Assembly (NCBI GenBank): GCA_016706545.1
Contig: JADJJK010000022.1
Span: 1 to 64,000, forward strand
DNA length: 64,000 nucleotides
From: Myxococcales bacterium
GTDB lineage: Bacteria; Myxococcota_A; Polyangia; Haliangiales; Haliangiaceae
Direction: 5' to 3'
Positions 28,614-36,243 of this stretch are shown here, one piece after another; the stretch's first letter is position 1, and each line of letters opens with the position of its first letter. The notes under the pieces were generated by a model, which saw only the letters and a list, made by a program, of their open reading frames with translations, was not told where the DNA came from and did no database searches. Made by a program: the position numbers and the translations under genes.

Positions 28614-29040
28614 GTGGTGCCGCACCTTGACCCCCAAGCGCTCCTTTGGACTCGCCGCCCCAATCGGAGGCTGGCGGCGTCACTCCGACGCTACCTGGTT
28701 GCCCGCCTGGGACACTACCTGCAGCTCCAGTGATCTCCAGGCCGCCGTCGATGCTGAGCAGCGCGCGCTGCTTTCGGCCTGCGCGGCGCCCGGCCCGTGG
28801 GCGGCGTCTTGCAGGTCGCAGTGGTCCGGCGTGTTGCACCCTGGAAGGTCCACGATGAAGGCGGCTCCTCATCCGCGTCGCTGGTCATGTTCTCGCGGCG
28901 GGCGCCGGCTGCGACTCACCGGGCACATCGAACCGGCCTGGGCTGGTATTCGAGCGCGGCGCCGACGGCCGCGGCCACTGGACTGGGGCTGGGCTGGCAA
29001 GAAGACATCTACGGCCAGCATGAAGACGCGGGAACCGTGA
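28614..29040 (+). pseudogene. Degraded copy of the hypothetical gene at 35693-36124
   Basis: The homologous stretch starts at GTGGTGCCGCACC (ATG in the intact copy) and ends at the TGA at 29038-29040. Indels shift the frame repeatedly. After it comes a copy of the PDA-lipoprotein start (29160: ATGCGACTCGCT) that stops after six codons. Confidence 0.8.
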
Positions 29041-29200
29041 GCGCGCGCGCTCACCGGAACCGCAGGCTTTCCTGCGGCCAACGTGTCACCTGGCACGTCG
29101 GGCGCGCTCCGCTTGACCCGGCGGATCCACCGCGACGCGCTTGCGGTACCCTGAATCAATGCGACTCGCTCGGGACTAAGCCTTGTGTTGGCCCGGATGC

Positions 29201-29579
29201 GGATCACACCACGCTGGTCGCCGCGCTCAAGGCCGCGGACTACGTGACCGCGGTCGCCAACCCCGGGCCCCTCACCGTGTTCGCGCCCACCGACGCCGCC
29301 TTCGGCAAGCTCCCTGCCGGCACCGTGGAGACCTTGGTCAAGCCGGAGAACATCGATCAGCTCAAGGACATCCTCAAGTATCACGTCACCACGTCGGTCT
29401 ATACCGAGGACAAGCTCACCGACGGCATGGAGCTGGGGATGGCCAACGGCAGCAAGACCGTCATTCGCCTCAAGGACGGCAAGATCACGATCAACGGCGC
29501 CAACGTCCTCGCATCCGTGCGCGCCTCCAACGGCGTGGTCCACGTCATCGACGCGGTGCTGACGCCGCCGGCCAGGTGA
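29201..29579 (+). pseudogene. 5'-truncated fasciclin-domain fragment (second copy)
   Basis: A clean, uninterrupted FAS1 domain of about 125 residues (HTTLVAALKAADYV, KPENIDQLKDILKYHV, GVVHVIDAVLTPPAR) that lacks the start codon, signal peptide and linker because the duplication begins inside the gene. It is joined to the preceding sequence by the duplication junction at 29200. Spliced onto 26791-26957 it would give a normal one-domain FAS1 lipoprotein of about 180 residues, so this copy probably shows the true sequence of the gene. Confidence 0.8.
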
Positions 29580-29707
29580 GCCGGCGCACCAGGGTCGTGC
29601 CCGGATAGCCCCCGTCAGCGGCTTTGCCTCGAAACCCCTGCTAGCCGCCGACTTCTGAGGCAGGCGAGTGGCTTTTGAGGCAGGCGCGATTGCGAGGCTG
29701 TGCCCAG

Positions 29708-29989
29708 CTACGGGTACAGCTTGGTGCGATCGATCAGCTTGATGAACTTCACCATGACGCCGCCTTCGTCATCGACGTGGTGTACGGTGTATCGGATCAG
29801 AAACTGTCCACACTTGGCCTCCATTGTTCCAGGCCTGTGCATTGGTGGAAGTTCGCGGATGTGCGGAGATGGCCCAACGGGGGTGGCCAGAATCTCTCTC
29901 ACGTACTCCGCGACCATCCTTTTCGTCTTGTCGTCCAGTGCGACATGCGCCTTGACAAACAAGTCGCCACAGTCGAATCGTGCCGCCAC
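29708..29989 (-). CDS. Small protein downstream of Panacea antitoxin, candidate toxin
   Basis: A 93-residue protein with no family I can name. The C-terminal half (KCGQFLIRYTVHHVDDEGGV, then MVKFIKLIDRTKLYP) alternates like beta strands of a small toxin fold such as RelE/ParE, but this is only a resemblance. The GTG start (29987-29989) lies 15 nt after the Panacea-domain gene, with AGAGG between, so the pair is a bicistron. Panacea antitoxins typically sit next to the toxin they neutralise, which makes this the toxin candidate. Confidence 0.6.
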   Translation of the reverse strand: MAARFDCGDLFVKAHVALDDKTKRMVAEYVREILATPVGPSPHIRELPPMHRPGTMEAKCGQFLIRYTVHHVDDEGGVMVKFIKLIDRTKLYP

Positions 29990-30004
29990 GCCCCACCTCT
30001 GCGG

Positions 30005-30514
30005 TCATATGCCCAGAAATTTTTCAAATTCTTCGAGAGTTCCGCGGAAAGCCGGAGGGCCATCACTCTGCCGTTCGTCCTCTTCCGCTTCCGCCCACAC
30101 GCTCTTGTAGTAGTCGCGCATCGAGGATAGCGGTATCTCCTCGGACGATGAAGCTGACGGCGGCAGCGATCCGCGTGCCTGTTTCCACGGCAGCTCCGCA
30201 TGCGTCAACTTGATCAGATCGTCCGATGACATGTGCCCGTAGGCGATCAGCACGCGATCCAGGAGCGCGCGATCGACATCACACAGCTGCGAAGCGTTGC
30301 GGACTCGGTGCCCTGCTGCATGTTCGATGTCTACCCAAAGATCCCTAGCAACCGGGCCACGTCTCCATGCTTCGATTCTCTCGGAGAAGGCCGGGCGATC
30401 ACGCCATGCGAGCGACCATGCCTGCACGTAGTACACGAGCTTGTTTAGGCGAAAGTCGTCGACCTTTCCAAGGCGCGCTTGGATCTCGGCGGCGAAGTCG
30501 AATACGGTCGGCAC
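30005..30514 (-). CDS. Panacea (DUF4065/SocA-like) domain antitoxin
   Basis: A 169-residue protein with the Panacea-domain N-terminus: RLNKLVYYVQAWSLAW at about 22-37 followed by RIEAWRRGPVARDLW. This domain occurs in SocA and in many antitoxins that neutralise unrelated toxins by direct binding. The C-terminal ~60 residues are acidic and may be the variable part. It is followed after 15 nt by the small gene at 29708-29989 and preceded by an XRE regulator 79 nt upstream. Together they look like a PanAT-type toxin-antitoxin module carried by the mobile element. Confidence 0.78.
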   Translation of the reverse strand: MPTVFDFAAEIQARLGKVDDFRLNKLVYYVQAWSLAWRDRPAFSERIEAWRRGPVARDLWVDIEHAAGHRVRNASQLCDVDRALLDRVLIAYGHMSSDDLIKLTHAELPWKQARGSLPPSASSSEEIPLSSMRDYYKSVWAEAEEDERQSDGPPAFRGTLEEFEKFLGI

Positions 30515-30593
30515 ATAACAAGCCTAGCACGACGGATCCACCATCACTTCTTAAGATGTTGCGATCATGAGTGTTTTCTCTATCTCGGCGAAA

Positions 30594-30869
30594 TTACACC
30601 ACCGTCGAGCGACCGCAGTGCTTACACGTCCCAGGCGGCAGCGCAGTGCCGGTGAGCACATGGTGAAGCGATACGTCCAACAGTTTCGCAATTCTGAACG
30701 CCACCGTGACCCCTGGATCCACACGCCCCTGAAGTAGGTCATTCAGCGCGCCGTGGGAGATGGGAAGCGCGCGCTCCACGCTGCGCCAGTTGCCGAAGCG
30801 GGCGCGGAGCATCTGCAAGTAGGTGCGGACGTGCCCCTGTTCCTCTGGGCTGAGGTCGCGGCGCGCCAT
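30594..30869 (-). CDS. XRE-family helix-turn-helix regulator with C-terminal Cys pair
   Basis: A 91-residue DNA-binding protein. The helix-turn-helix spans ~30-70 (WRSVERALPISHGALNDLL, VTVAFRIAKLLDVSLHHVL), and the C-terminus ends with CKHCG, possibly a half zinc site. Its ATG is 2 nt after the transposase stop, so the two are co-transcribed. It could control the transposase or the toxin-antitoxin genes downstream. Confidence 0.75.
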   Translation of the reverse strand: MARRDLSPEEQGHVRTYLQMLRARFGNWRSVERALPISHGALNDLLQGRVDPGVTVAFRIAKLLDVSLHHVLTGTALPPGTCKHCGRSTVV

Positions 30870-30871
30870 GG

Positions 30872-32098
30872 CTACGCGACCTCCATGCGAGCCCAGAACG
30901 TGGGCTCGATGCCAAGCTCATGGATTGCGTGAACCAAGACGCTGAGGTTGTGGCAGAGGCACTTCAGGAGCACCTCGTTGACCTGCGCGGCGAAGGTCTT
31001 GGCGCGCACCGAAGCGCCGAACTTGCGCTTGACCATGGAGAACGTGGTCTCGACGTTGGAGCGCTTGTGGTAGTGCGCAAGGAACTCGTCGTTGCGTGCC
31101 TCGAAGGTGTGCCACAGGCGGCGCCAAGCGTCGCTCTTGCCCGTCCCTCGGCTGTTCACCTTGAACGGCACGTAGGGAACCGCGCCGACGGCTTCAACGG
31201 CCGTCAGGTTGTCGTTCGATAGGTACGCCTTGTCGGCGGACAGCTCCTTGACGTTGAAGCCGCGCGCGACCGACGACGCGAGGAGTGGCACCAGCATCGT
31301 CGAGTCACCAACGGTGCTCTCGGTTGCCTCGACCGAGGCGATCACGTTGGTGACCGTGCCGACCTGGGCATGCAGCTTGATCCACTGCTGGCACTTCTTC
31401 TCTCCCCCGTACTTCTCGTCGAACCAACGCGCGTAGGTGTTCGTCGCGAAGCCGGTGGAGTCCGTCGCAAACGTCGTCTCGATCGCCTTGAGCGGCGCCG
31501 CGGCCTCATGAACCAGCGCCTTGAGGAGCGGCGCCATGTCGTCGCGCTCCAGGTAGCGGAACACGCTGTTGTAGCTCGGGGCCTTCTCGACAAGCCCACG
31601 GTCGGCACAGGCGCGGATGTCGCTGGTCGCGCGCCGGCCGCTCATCGTGCCGTAGACCTTCATCGTGGCGCTGTAGACCACGTCGGCCAGCGGCAAGCGC
31701 GGGCGGCCGTTGGTCTGCTCAGGCTGCACGATGCCGTCGCACAGCCCGCGCAGGAGGAGCTGGACGCGGTCCTTCTCCTCGCACTGCGCGCGGTTGTACT
31801 TCGGCCAGTCCTGGCGGTAGGTGATGCGCTGCTCGGTCAGAACCGTTGCTCCGTTGGGCAGCGTGACTTCCGAGCGGAAGTACAGGACGGCCCAGATGTG
31901 CTTGCACTGAGACCCCCGATCTTCGTGGTCAGGGCATGAGCACGTGCGACGGTCGGCATCGACCACGTACCCGCCGCTTGCGTTGGTCTGCGACGGAACC
32001 AGCCACCGAGACCCTGCAACATGCTTGATGCGCTTGGCTTTGTCGCTGCGCACGATCGCAAGGGCACGTTGCTGGCGAGCGTCGAGGGTGGACTCCAT
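30872..32098 (-). CDS. DDE transposase with N-terminal SWIM zinc finger
   Basis: A 408-residue protein. Residues ~35-75 form a SWIM zinc finger (CSCPDHEDRGSQCKH). A DDE catalytic domain follows: Asp in TTFATDSTGF (~212), Asp in LSADKAYLS (~285) and Glu in NVETTFSMVKRKFG (~355), the IS4/IS5/IS1182-like arrangement. The C-terminal KCLCHNLSVLVHAIHELG is also usual for such transposases. It appears full length. The ATG (32096-32098) directly follows an inverted repeat that may be an operator. Whether it moves the whole 4.8-kb element or a smaller IS within it is not clear, since no separate terminal repeats around it were found. Confidence 0.85.
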   Translation of the reverse strand: MESTLDARQQRALAIVRSDKAKRIKHVAGSRWLVPSQTNASGGYVVDADRRTCSCPDHEDRGSQCKHIWAVLYFRSEVTLPNGATVLTEQRITYRQDWPKYNRAQCEEKDRVQLLLRGLCDGIVQPEQTNGRPRLPLADVVYSATMKVYGTMSGRRATSDIRACADRGLVEKAPSYNSVFRYLERDDMAPLLKALVHEAAAPLKAIETTFATDSTGFATNTYARWFDEKYGGEKKCQQWIKLHAQVGTVTNVIASVEATESTVGDSTMLVPLLASSVARGFNVKELSADKAYLSNDNLTAVEAVGAVPYVPFKVNSRGTGKSDAWRRLWHTFEARNDEFLAHYHKRSNVETTFSMVKRKFGASVRAKTFAAQVNEVLLKCLCHNLSVLVHAIHELGIEPTFWARMEVA

Positions 32099-32099
32099 G

Positions 32100-32129
32100 C
32101 AAGTATATTGCTAATTAGGTACATACTTG
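32100..32129. promoter_or_regulatory. Operator-like inverted repeat and AT-rich promoter region before the transposase
   Basis: CAAGTAT (32100-32106) and ATACTTG (32123-32129) are perfect inverted arms separated by 16 bp, in the 63-bp gap between the divergent transposase and zinc-ribbon genes. On the minus strand TATACT within the proximal arm could serve as a -10 box. The site is placed so that a bound regulator, for example the XRE protein encoded downstream, would cover the transposase promoter. Confidence 0.5.
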
Positions 32130-32161
32130 TAAAGGGGGTATCTTCAAGGTAAGAACCAGCC

Positions 32162-32341
32162 ATGCCGCTCGTGAAGATCACGCTGTGGGGGTACCGGTGC
32201 TTGCGGTGCGAGCACCAGTGGGTGCCGCGAGGCATCGAGGCCGCAGAGGACGGAAAGAAGCCCCCGGAGCCCGACGACGAGCCGCGCGTGTGCCCGAAGT
32301 GCAAGAGCCCCTACTGGAACAAGCCCAGGAAGGATGCGTAG
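32162..32341 (+). CDS. Small zinc-ribbon protein
   Basis: A 59-residue protein with two Cys pairs, CLRC at residues 13-16 and CPKC at 44-47, separated by a short charged loop: a rubredoxin-like or zinc-ribbon fold. It starts at ATG 32162, divergent from the SWIM transposase and 63 bp from it, and is followed by a strong hairpin. Function is unknown. It could be a DNA-binding or transposition accessory protein, which is inferred only from its position. Confidence 0.65.
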   Translation: MPLVKITLWGYRCLRCEHQWVPRGIEAAEDGKKPPEPDDEPRVCPKCKSPYWNKPRKDA

Positions 32342-32355
32342 TCACCCGAAAAGCG

Positions 32356-32382
32356 CCCAGGGCGCCATCACGGCGCCCTGGG
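32356..32382 (+). terminator. Hairpin after the zinc-ribbon gene
   Basis: CCCAGGGCGCC (32356-32366), loop ATCAC, GGCGCCCTGGG (32372-32382): a perfect 11-bp GC stem 15 nt after the stop codon. There is no T-run, so it may act as a factor-assisted terminator. The rest of the gap to 32732 shows no gene or clear site. Confidence 0.6.
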
Positions 32383-32732
32383 GAATGGGTCACGTTGAGA
32401 CGCGAGCTAGTGCAAGACGACGGTGCGCCACTGCAGCAAGCGTTTTTGCTGATAGCAGAGAATTTTCGAAACCATAGAAGATGAAACCCCTGACCCATGG
32501 CGCGGCCAAACCGGCCATGAGCGGCGAAGGTTGTTGATGCGAACCTCGCTCGGTGGTACCTTCCGGCCCGTACTTGCTGTACTGGCTTTGGTACCCTTGA
32601 ATCAAGGTTCAGGTATTGAAGTCTCCGGGTGACCGGAACACGCGCCCCTTCGGTTGCCGCCGAAGGGATTCGTGTTTTCGGCCCCAGTCTTTGGGGGCTA
32701 CGGCATCGACGCTACTCCTTTGGATTCGTTCG

Positions 32733-33206
32733 TCATTCTTCCGTTTCTACGTAGCGATAGACGCCTCGCTTGACCTTCTTCAGCTTCCCCATCCGGGCGT
32801 AGCGAGCGGAGGTCGACCGGACGAGCCCTGGATCGATGTGGCTTAGCTCATCCACGACACTCTGAAGCTGAACCCGCTTGCCTGCTTGGCGCTGGAATGA
32901 AGCGAGCACTTGCGCTGCCGCTGTTCCCCCGGTGTTGTCTTCGTCGCCCTCGTCTGCCTTCTCGATGTCATCGTCTTCTTCGTCGCGGTCTTCTTTGTCG
33001 CTGTCTTCGTCCTGCGCAATTGGAGCTGATGCATCGGCTCCTTTGCCAGCGAGAAGTCGAGCGAGGCTTTCTTCGAGTTCTTTCAGGTGGGCGCGGGCGG
33101 CAAAGATCTGCCTCGCGAGCTGTAGGACCTCGTCCGAGATGGTGGTCACAGTCGATCGATTACCTTGTTTCGCGAACGATGTCAACTTGCGCCGTTTTAT
33201 GCGCAC
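32733..33206 (-). CDS. Hypothetical protein with acidic linker and winged-helix-like C-terminus
   Basis: A 157-residue protein. Residues ~22-50 form a helix of the type ISDEVLQLARQIFAARAHLKELEESLA, ~60-95 is a run of Asp/Glu/Lys, and the C-terminal ~50 residues (VVDELSHIDPGLVRSTSARYARMGKL, KKVKRGVYRYV) look like a small winged-helix DNA-binding domain. No family was recognised. A GTG at 33149 is an alternative start that would remove 19 basic residues. It is one of several small probable DNA-binding genes in the mobile element. Confidence 0.55.
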   Translation of the reverse strand: MRIKRRKLTSFAKQGNRSTVTTISDEVLQLARQIFAARAHLKELEESLARLLAGKGADASAPIAQDEDSDKEDRDEEDDDIEKADEGDEDNTGGTAAAQVLASFQRQAGKRVQLQSVVDELSHIDPGLVRSTSARYARMGKLKKVKRGVYRYVETEE

Positions 33207-33385
33207 AACGCATACGCTACAGCGGCTGTTTCCCGACGAGGACCATTGTTCTATGCGCGAACCGAATCACCTCATGGATGCCCCATCCTGGAGGAGATCT
33301 GCGGTGTTTTTTCATTATTGACTTCCCACGAGGCTTCTGGATGAACGCAGGAAAGCGCAACGGGTGTCAACATGTGTCAACTTGC

Positions 33386-33553
33386 CTACTTCGCTGCCTT
33401 GGCCTTCTTGGCCAACGTCGCCTCGAGTTGGAGCACGATCCAGTCCGCGACGGATCGCCGGTCAGCCTCGGCGGCTTCCTGGATCTTGGCGAGCAACTCC
33501 TCTGGCATGCGCACGGTGATCCGCGCGTTGCGCTTCTCGGGTCCCTTGGCCAT
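33386..33553 (-). CDS. Ribbon-helix-helix (Arc-type) DNA-binding protein
   Basis: A 55-residue protein: basic N-terminus, the beta-strand NARITVRMPEELLAKI and two helices (EAAEADRRSVADWIVLQLE), the Arc/MetJ-like ribbon-helix-helix pattern common in antitoxins and plasmid or transposon repressors. The ATG at 33551-33553 was chosen over upstream codons because the RHH strand begins 12 residues later. No toxin partner is adjacent on the same strand. Confidence 0.7.
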   Translation of the reverse strand: MAKGPEKRNARITVRMPEELLAKIQEAAEADRRSVADWIVLQLEATLAKKAKAAK

Positions 33554-33669
33554 GGCGTCAAATGTCAGCCATCCGCCGACTTTCGGCCATGTTGTAAGCT
33601 GCGCCATCGTGGCAGACTTTGGCGTCGATTGTCTGCCAATGGCGGACCGAAAACGCCGATACTCCGAGG

Positions 33670-34407
33670 ATGTCGCTTGCGCCAAACGAACCCGTCGACG
33701 AACCAACCTTGCGCGACTTCCTCGGGCGTGTCCTCGGATGGGGGAAGCATCGAGCCGTTGACCGTGCCGTCCGCTCGATTCACCTCAGCCTCGCCCGCGA
33801 CGCTGTCCTAGTGCTCCTCGGGGAGGATGACCTTGTGCCGCTCGCCTTGGCACTGCACAGGCGGACGCTTGGCGCGGCGCGCCCCTTCGTCGTCTGCGAC
33901 CCACGGCGCGGCAACTGGAAGCCTACGGTGCGGTCCCCCGGCAACCGAGTGAGCGGGGCAGAAGCGCTCGCCGCAGCGGCCGGGGGCACGCTGTGCCTGC
34001 GCCACTCGCGGTTGCCCGACGACTACGCCAAGATGACGGAGATGGCGCGCGAGCCGGACGCGGCCGTGCGCGTCGTCGTCTGCGCTGCGCCAAGTGCGGA
34101 TCCGTTCCTCATCCTGCCCGGGCCGCTCACGATCCCGCCGCTGGCGTCGCGCGCCGAAGACCTGCCGCGCATCATCGAGGAGTACGGGCAAGACGCCGTG
34201 GCAACGCTTGGCGCGCGCCCTGATGCCTTCACAGCCGAAGACCGGGCATGGATCGCCCGGAGCTGCGCCACGACGCTTCACGAGGTGGAGAAGGCCGCGC
34301 TGCGCTTGGTGGCGCTGCGCATGGCCGGCAGCATCTCAGGCGCGGCAGGGCGCCTCGGCATGGCCCCCGTGTCACTGCGCCGGTGGATCGCGCGGAAGGC
34401 GGAGTGA
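33670..34407 (+). CDS. Degenerate sigma-54 activator-like protein with Fis-type HTH
   Basis: A 245-residue protein. The second half has the order of the end of an enhancer-binding protein: PLASRAEDLPRIIEEY (like the LRERxEDI segment), a linker, and a Fis-type helix-turn-helix GSISGAAGRLGMAPVSLRRW. Walker A, the GAFTGA loop and Walker B are not present, so ATP-driven sigma-54 activation is not expected. The N-terminal part (~15-130) is not recognised. It lies at the right end of the mobile element, running into the terminal repeats, and is possibly a regulator or target-binding protein of the element. Confidence 0.5.
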   Translation: MSLAPNEPVDEPTLRDFLGRVLGWGKHRAVDRAVRSIHLSLARDAVLVLLGEDDLVPLALALHRRTLGAARPFVVCDPRRGNWKPTVRSPGNRVSGAEALAAAAGGTLCLRHSRLPDDYAKMTEMAREPDAAVRVVVCAAPSADPFLILPGPLTIPPLASRAEDLPRIIEEYGQDAVATLGARPDAFTAEDRAWIARSCATTLHEVEKAALRLVALRMAGSISGAAGRLGMAPVSLRRWIARKAE

Positions 34408-34521
34408 TCCCGGCTTTTGGGGCAGGCACCGGCCTTCTGGGGCAAGTGGAGCTTTTGAGACATAGCCCCCGTCAGCGAAAGACGCTCGCGTCGACGACGC
34501 CGCTGTGGCTATGGTGCCCGG

Positions 34522-35475
34522 ATGTGGTCACGCAGTACGCTCGTGTTCCTGTTCGCGGCTTGCTCGGGCAGCGCGCCTGGTGGCCCTGACGCGGCGGTGG
34601 ACAGCGGCGGAGAGGTCGACGCGCCGTCGGGCAACCCGCTGACGGACGTGGGCGCGGTGACTCGCGTCGCGCCCGCGATGACCTTCCAGTTTCTCGAGGG
34701 CCCGCAGTGGCGGCAGGGGGAAGCCGACTGGCTGTTCACCGATATCCCGGCCAACCAGATCTACCGCTACGCGCCAGGCGGCGCGGTCACCTCGTTTCGC
34801 ACGCCCAGCGGCAACGCCAACGGCCTGGCCCAGGAGCGCGGCGGCACCATCCTCGCAGCCGAACACGGGGGCCGCCGCATCAGCCGCATCTCGGGCACCA
34901 CCGTCACCGCGGTCGCCGAGCGCTTCGAGGGCAAGCTCTTCCACTCGCCCAACGACGTGGTCACCGCGGCGGACGGCACGATCTACTTCACCGATCCGCC
35001 CTATGGCCTAAATGGCCGGCCGGCCGAGCTGACCTTCAACGGCGTGTTCCGCGTCGCTGGCGGCGCCGTCACCGCCGAGCATCGCGGCGCCGTCGACACT
35101 CGCCCCAACGGGATCGCCATCTCGCCGGACGGCAAGAAGGTCTATGTGGCGTTCACGCACAACGGCGAGGTCCTCGGCTTCCCGGTGCTCGCTGGCGGCG
35201 CGCTGGGCCCGCCTGCGCGCGCCGCGCTGACCGCGGGCAACGCGGACGGCATGGCGGTGGATGCCGCGGGGAACCTGTTTGTGACCTCCCAGAACGGCGT
35301 GGAGGTGTTCGCCCCCGATGGCACCAAGTGGGGCGAGATCAAGACGCCGGGCGCGCCCGGACCCAAGCCCACCAACTGCGCGTTTGGCGGCGCCGACCGC
35401 CGCACCTTGCTCATCACCACGCCGCAGGCGCTGTTTCAGGTCACGTTGAGGTACGGCGGTCTGCCGACGCGGTAG
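34522..35475 (+). CDS. SMP-30/gluconolactonase-like lipoprotein
   Basis: A 317-residue protein with a short lipoprotein signal (LFAACSGS, residues ~10-17) and a linker with PDA-type residues, then a six-bladed beta-propeller of the SMP-30/lactonase family: FLEGPQW (metal-binding Glu), HSPNDVV (Asn), RPNGIAISPDG and DGMAVDAAGNLFV (Asp). It probably hydrolyses sugar lactones or related esters outside the inner membrane, but the substrate is unknown. It is the intact version of the broken copy at 27420-28396. The mobile element ends 60 bp upstream, so its native promoter may have been displaced. Confidence 0.85.
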   Translation: MWSRSTLVFLFAACSGSAPGGPDAAVDSGGEVDAPSGNPLTDVGAVTRVAPAMTFQFLEGPQWRQGEADWLFTDIPANQIYRYAPGGAVTSFRTPSGNANGLAQERGGTILAAEHGGRRISRISGTTVTAVAERFEGKLFHSPNDVVTAADGTIYFTDPPYGLNGRPAELTFNGVFRVAGGAVTAEHRGAVDTRPNGIAISPDGKKVYVAFTHNGEVLGFPVLAGGALGPPARAALTAGNADGMAVDAAGNLFVTSQNGVEVFAPDGTKWGEIKTPGAPGPKPTNCAFGGADRRTLLITTPQALFQVTLRYGGLPTR

Positions 35476-35692
35476 CCGCCTACTCGACGCGCGCACAGTC
35501 CGCGCGCACAGTCTGGCCAGGCGCGCGGTGGGCCCCGCGCGCCTGGCTTGCCGCGGCGCGGCGCCCAGAGTTACAGGATGATACGCGAGCGGTGCGCTTG
35601 GCCCCGCGTGTGCTCTTGCCCAAGGCGCGCGTGGGCCTTCCTGGCCGTGGCGCCCAGATCTCGTCGATCTCGTCGAACCTGACGAAAGCCCC

Positions 35693-36124
35693 ATGGTGCC
35701 GCACCTTGACCCCGAAGCGCTCCTTTGGACTCGCCGCCCCCAATCGGAGGAGAGCTGGCAGCGCGTCACCGACTACCTGGTTGCCCGCCTGGGACACTAC
35801 CTGCAGCTCCCGGTGATCTCCGAGCCGCCGTCGATGCTGGGCAAGCGCGCGCTGGCTTGCGGCCTGCGCGGCGCCCGGCCCGTGGGCGGCGTCTTGCAGG
35901 TCGAGTGGTCCGGCGTGTTGACCCTGGAGGTCCACGATGAAGAGCAGCTCCTCGTCCACGCGTCGCTGGTCATGTTCTCGCGGCGGCGCCGGCTGCAGCT
36001 CACCGGGCACATCGGCTCCAGCCTGGAGCTGGTGTTCGAGCGGGGCGCCGACGGCCGCGGCCACTGGACGGCGCTGGGCTGGCAAGAAGACATCTACGGC
36101 CAGCATGAAGACGCGGAGCTGTGA
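35693..36124 (+). CDS. Hypothetical protein
   Basis: A 143-residue soluble protein of unrecognised family (SWQRVTDYLVARLGHYLQLP, VLQVEWSGVLTLEVHDEEQL, HASLVMFSRRRRLQLTGHIG). The frame is open upstream to 35582 with protein-like sequence (RPDLVDLVEPDESPM) but has no usual start codon before the ATG at 35693. It lies 217 bp after the SMP-30 gene; a degraded duplicate is at 28614-29040. Confidence 0.55.
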   Translation: MVPHLDPEALLWTRRPQSEESWQRVTDYLVARLGHYLQLPVISEPPSMLGKRALACGLRGARPVGGVLQVEWSGVLTLEVHDEEQLLVHASLVMFSRRRRLQLTGHIGSSLELVFERGADGRGHWTALGWQEDIYGQHEDAEL

Positions 36125-36243
36125 GCGCGCGCGCGCGCGAACCGCGGGCTTTCCTGCGGCCAACGTGTCACCTGGCACGTCCCAGGCGCGCTCCCGCTTG
36201 ACTTCGTGGATCCACCGACGCGCTTGCGGTACCCTGAAGCCAA

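Larger units (their letters stand above)
26958..29200. repeat. First, indel-rich copy of a 2.24-kb tandem duplication
   Basis: From GGATCACACC at 26958 to 29200 the sequence repeats as 29201-36287 once the inserted mobile element is removed. The unit runs from the middle of the fasciclin gene, through an SMP-30 gene and a hypothetical gene, to the signal peptide of the PDA lipoprotein (GGATGCGG at 29195-29202 and 36280-36287). The junction at 29200/29201 has only a few bases of homology. This copy differs from the second by many single-base indels and substitutions that destroy every frame. Confidence 0.9.
29621..34461. mobile_element. 4.8-kb inserted element with subterminal repeats and 15-16-bp flanking duplication
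   Basis: ATAGCCCCCGTCAGCG flanks the segment directly at 29605-29620 and 34462-34477, while the first copy of the duplication has one such site (about 27358-27374) and no insert. Short motifs of the type CTTTTGAGGCAGG recur near both ends: 29652, 29672 (left); 34415, 34434, 34452 (right). The extreme ends also match as an imperfect inverted pair, TGCCTCGAAA at 29625 and the complement of TTTTGAGACA ending at 34462. Multiple subterminal repeats recall IS21-, Tn7- or Mu-type transposase binding sites. Base composition is visibly less GC-rich than the surroundings. The only recombinase gene inside is the SWIM-DDE transposase. Confidence 0.75.

Noticed and set aside
28797..29200. Possible N-terminal extension of the second fasciclin fragment
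   Set aside because: This stretch belongs to the degraded duplicate (another gene in other frames); it is joined by the duplication junction, not a real start.
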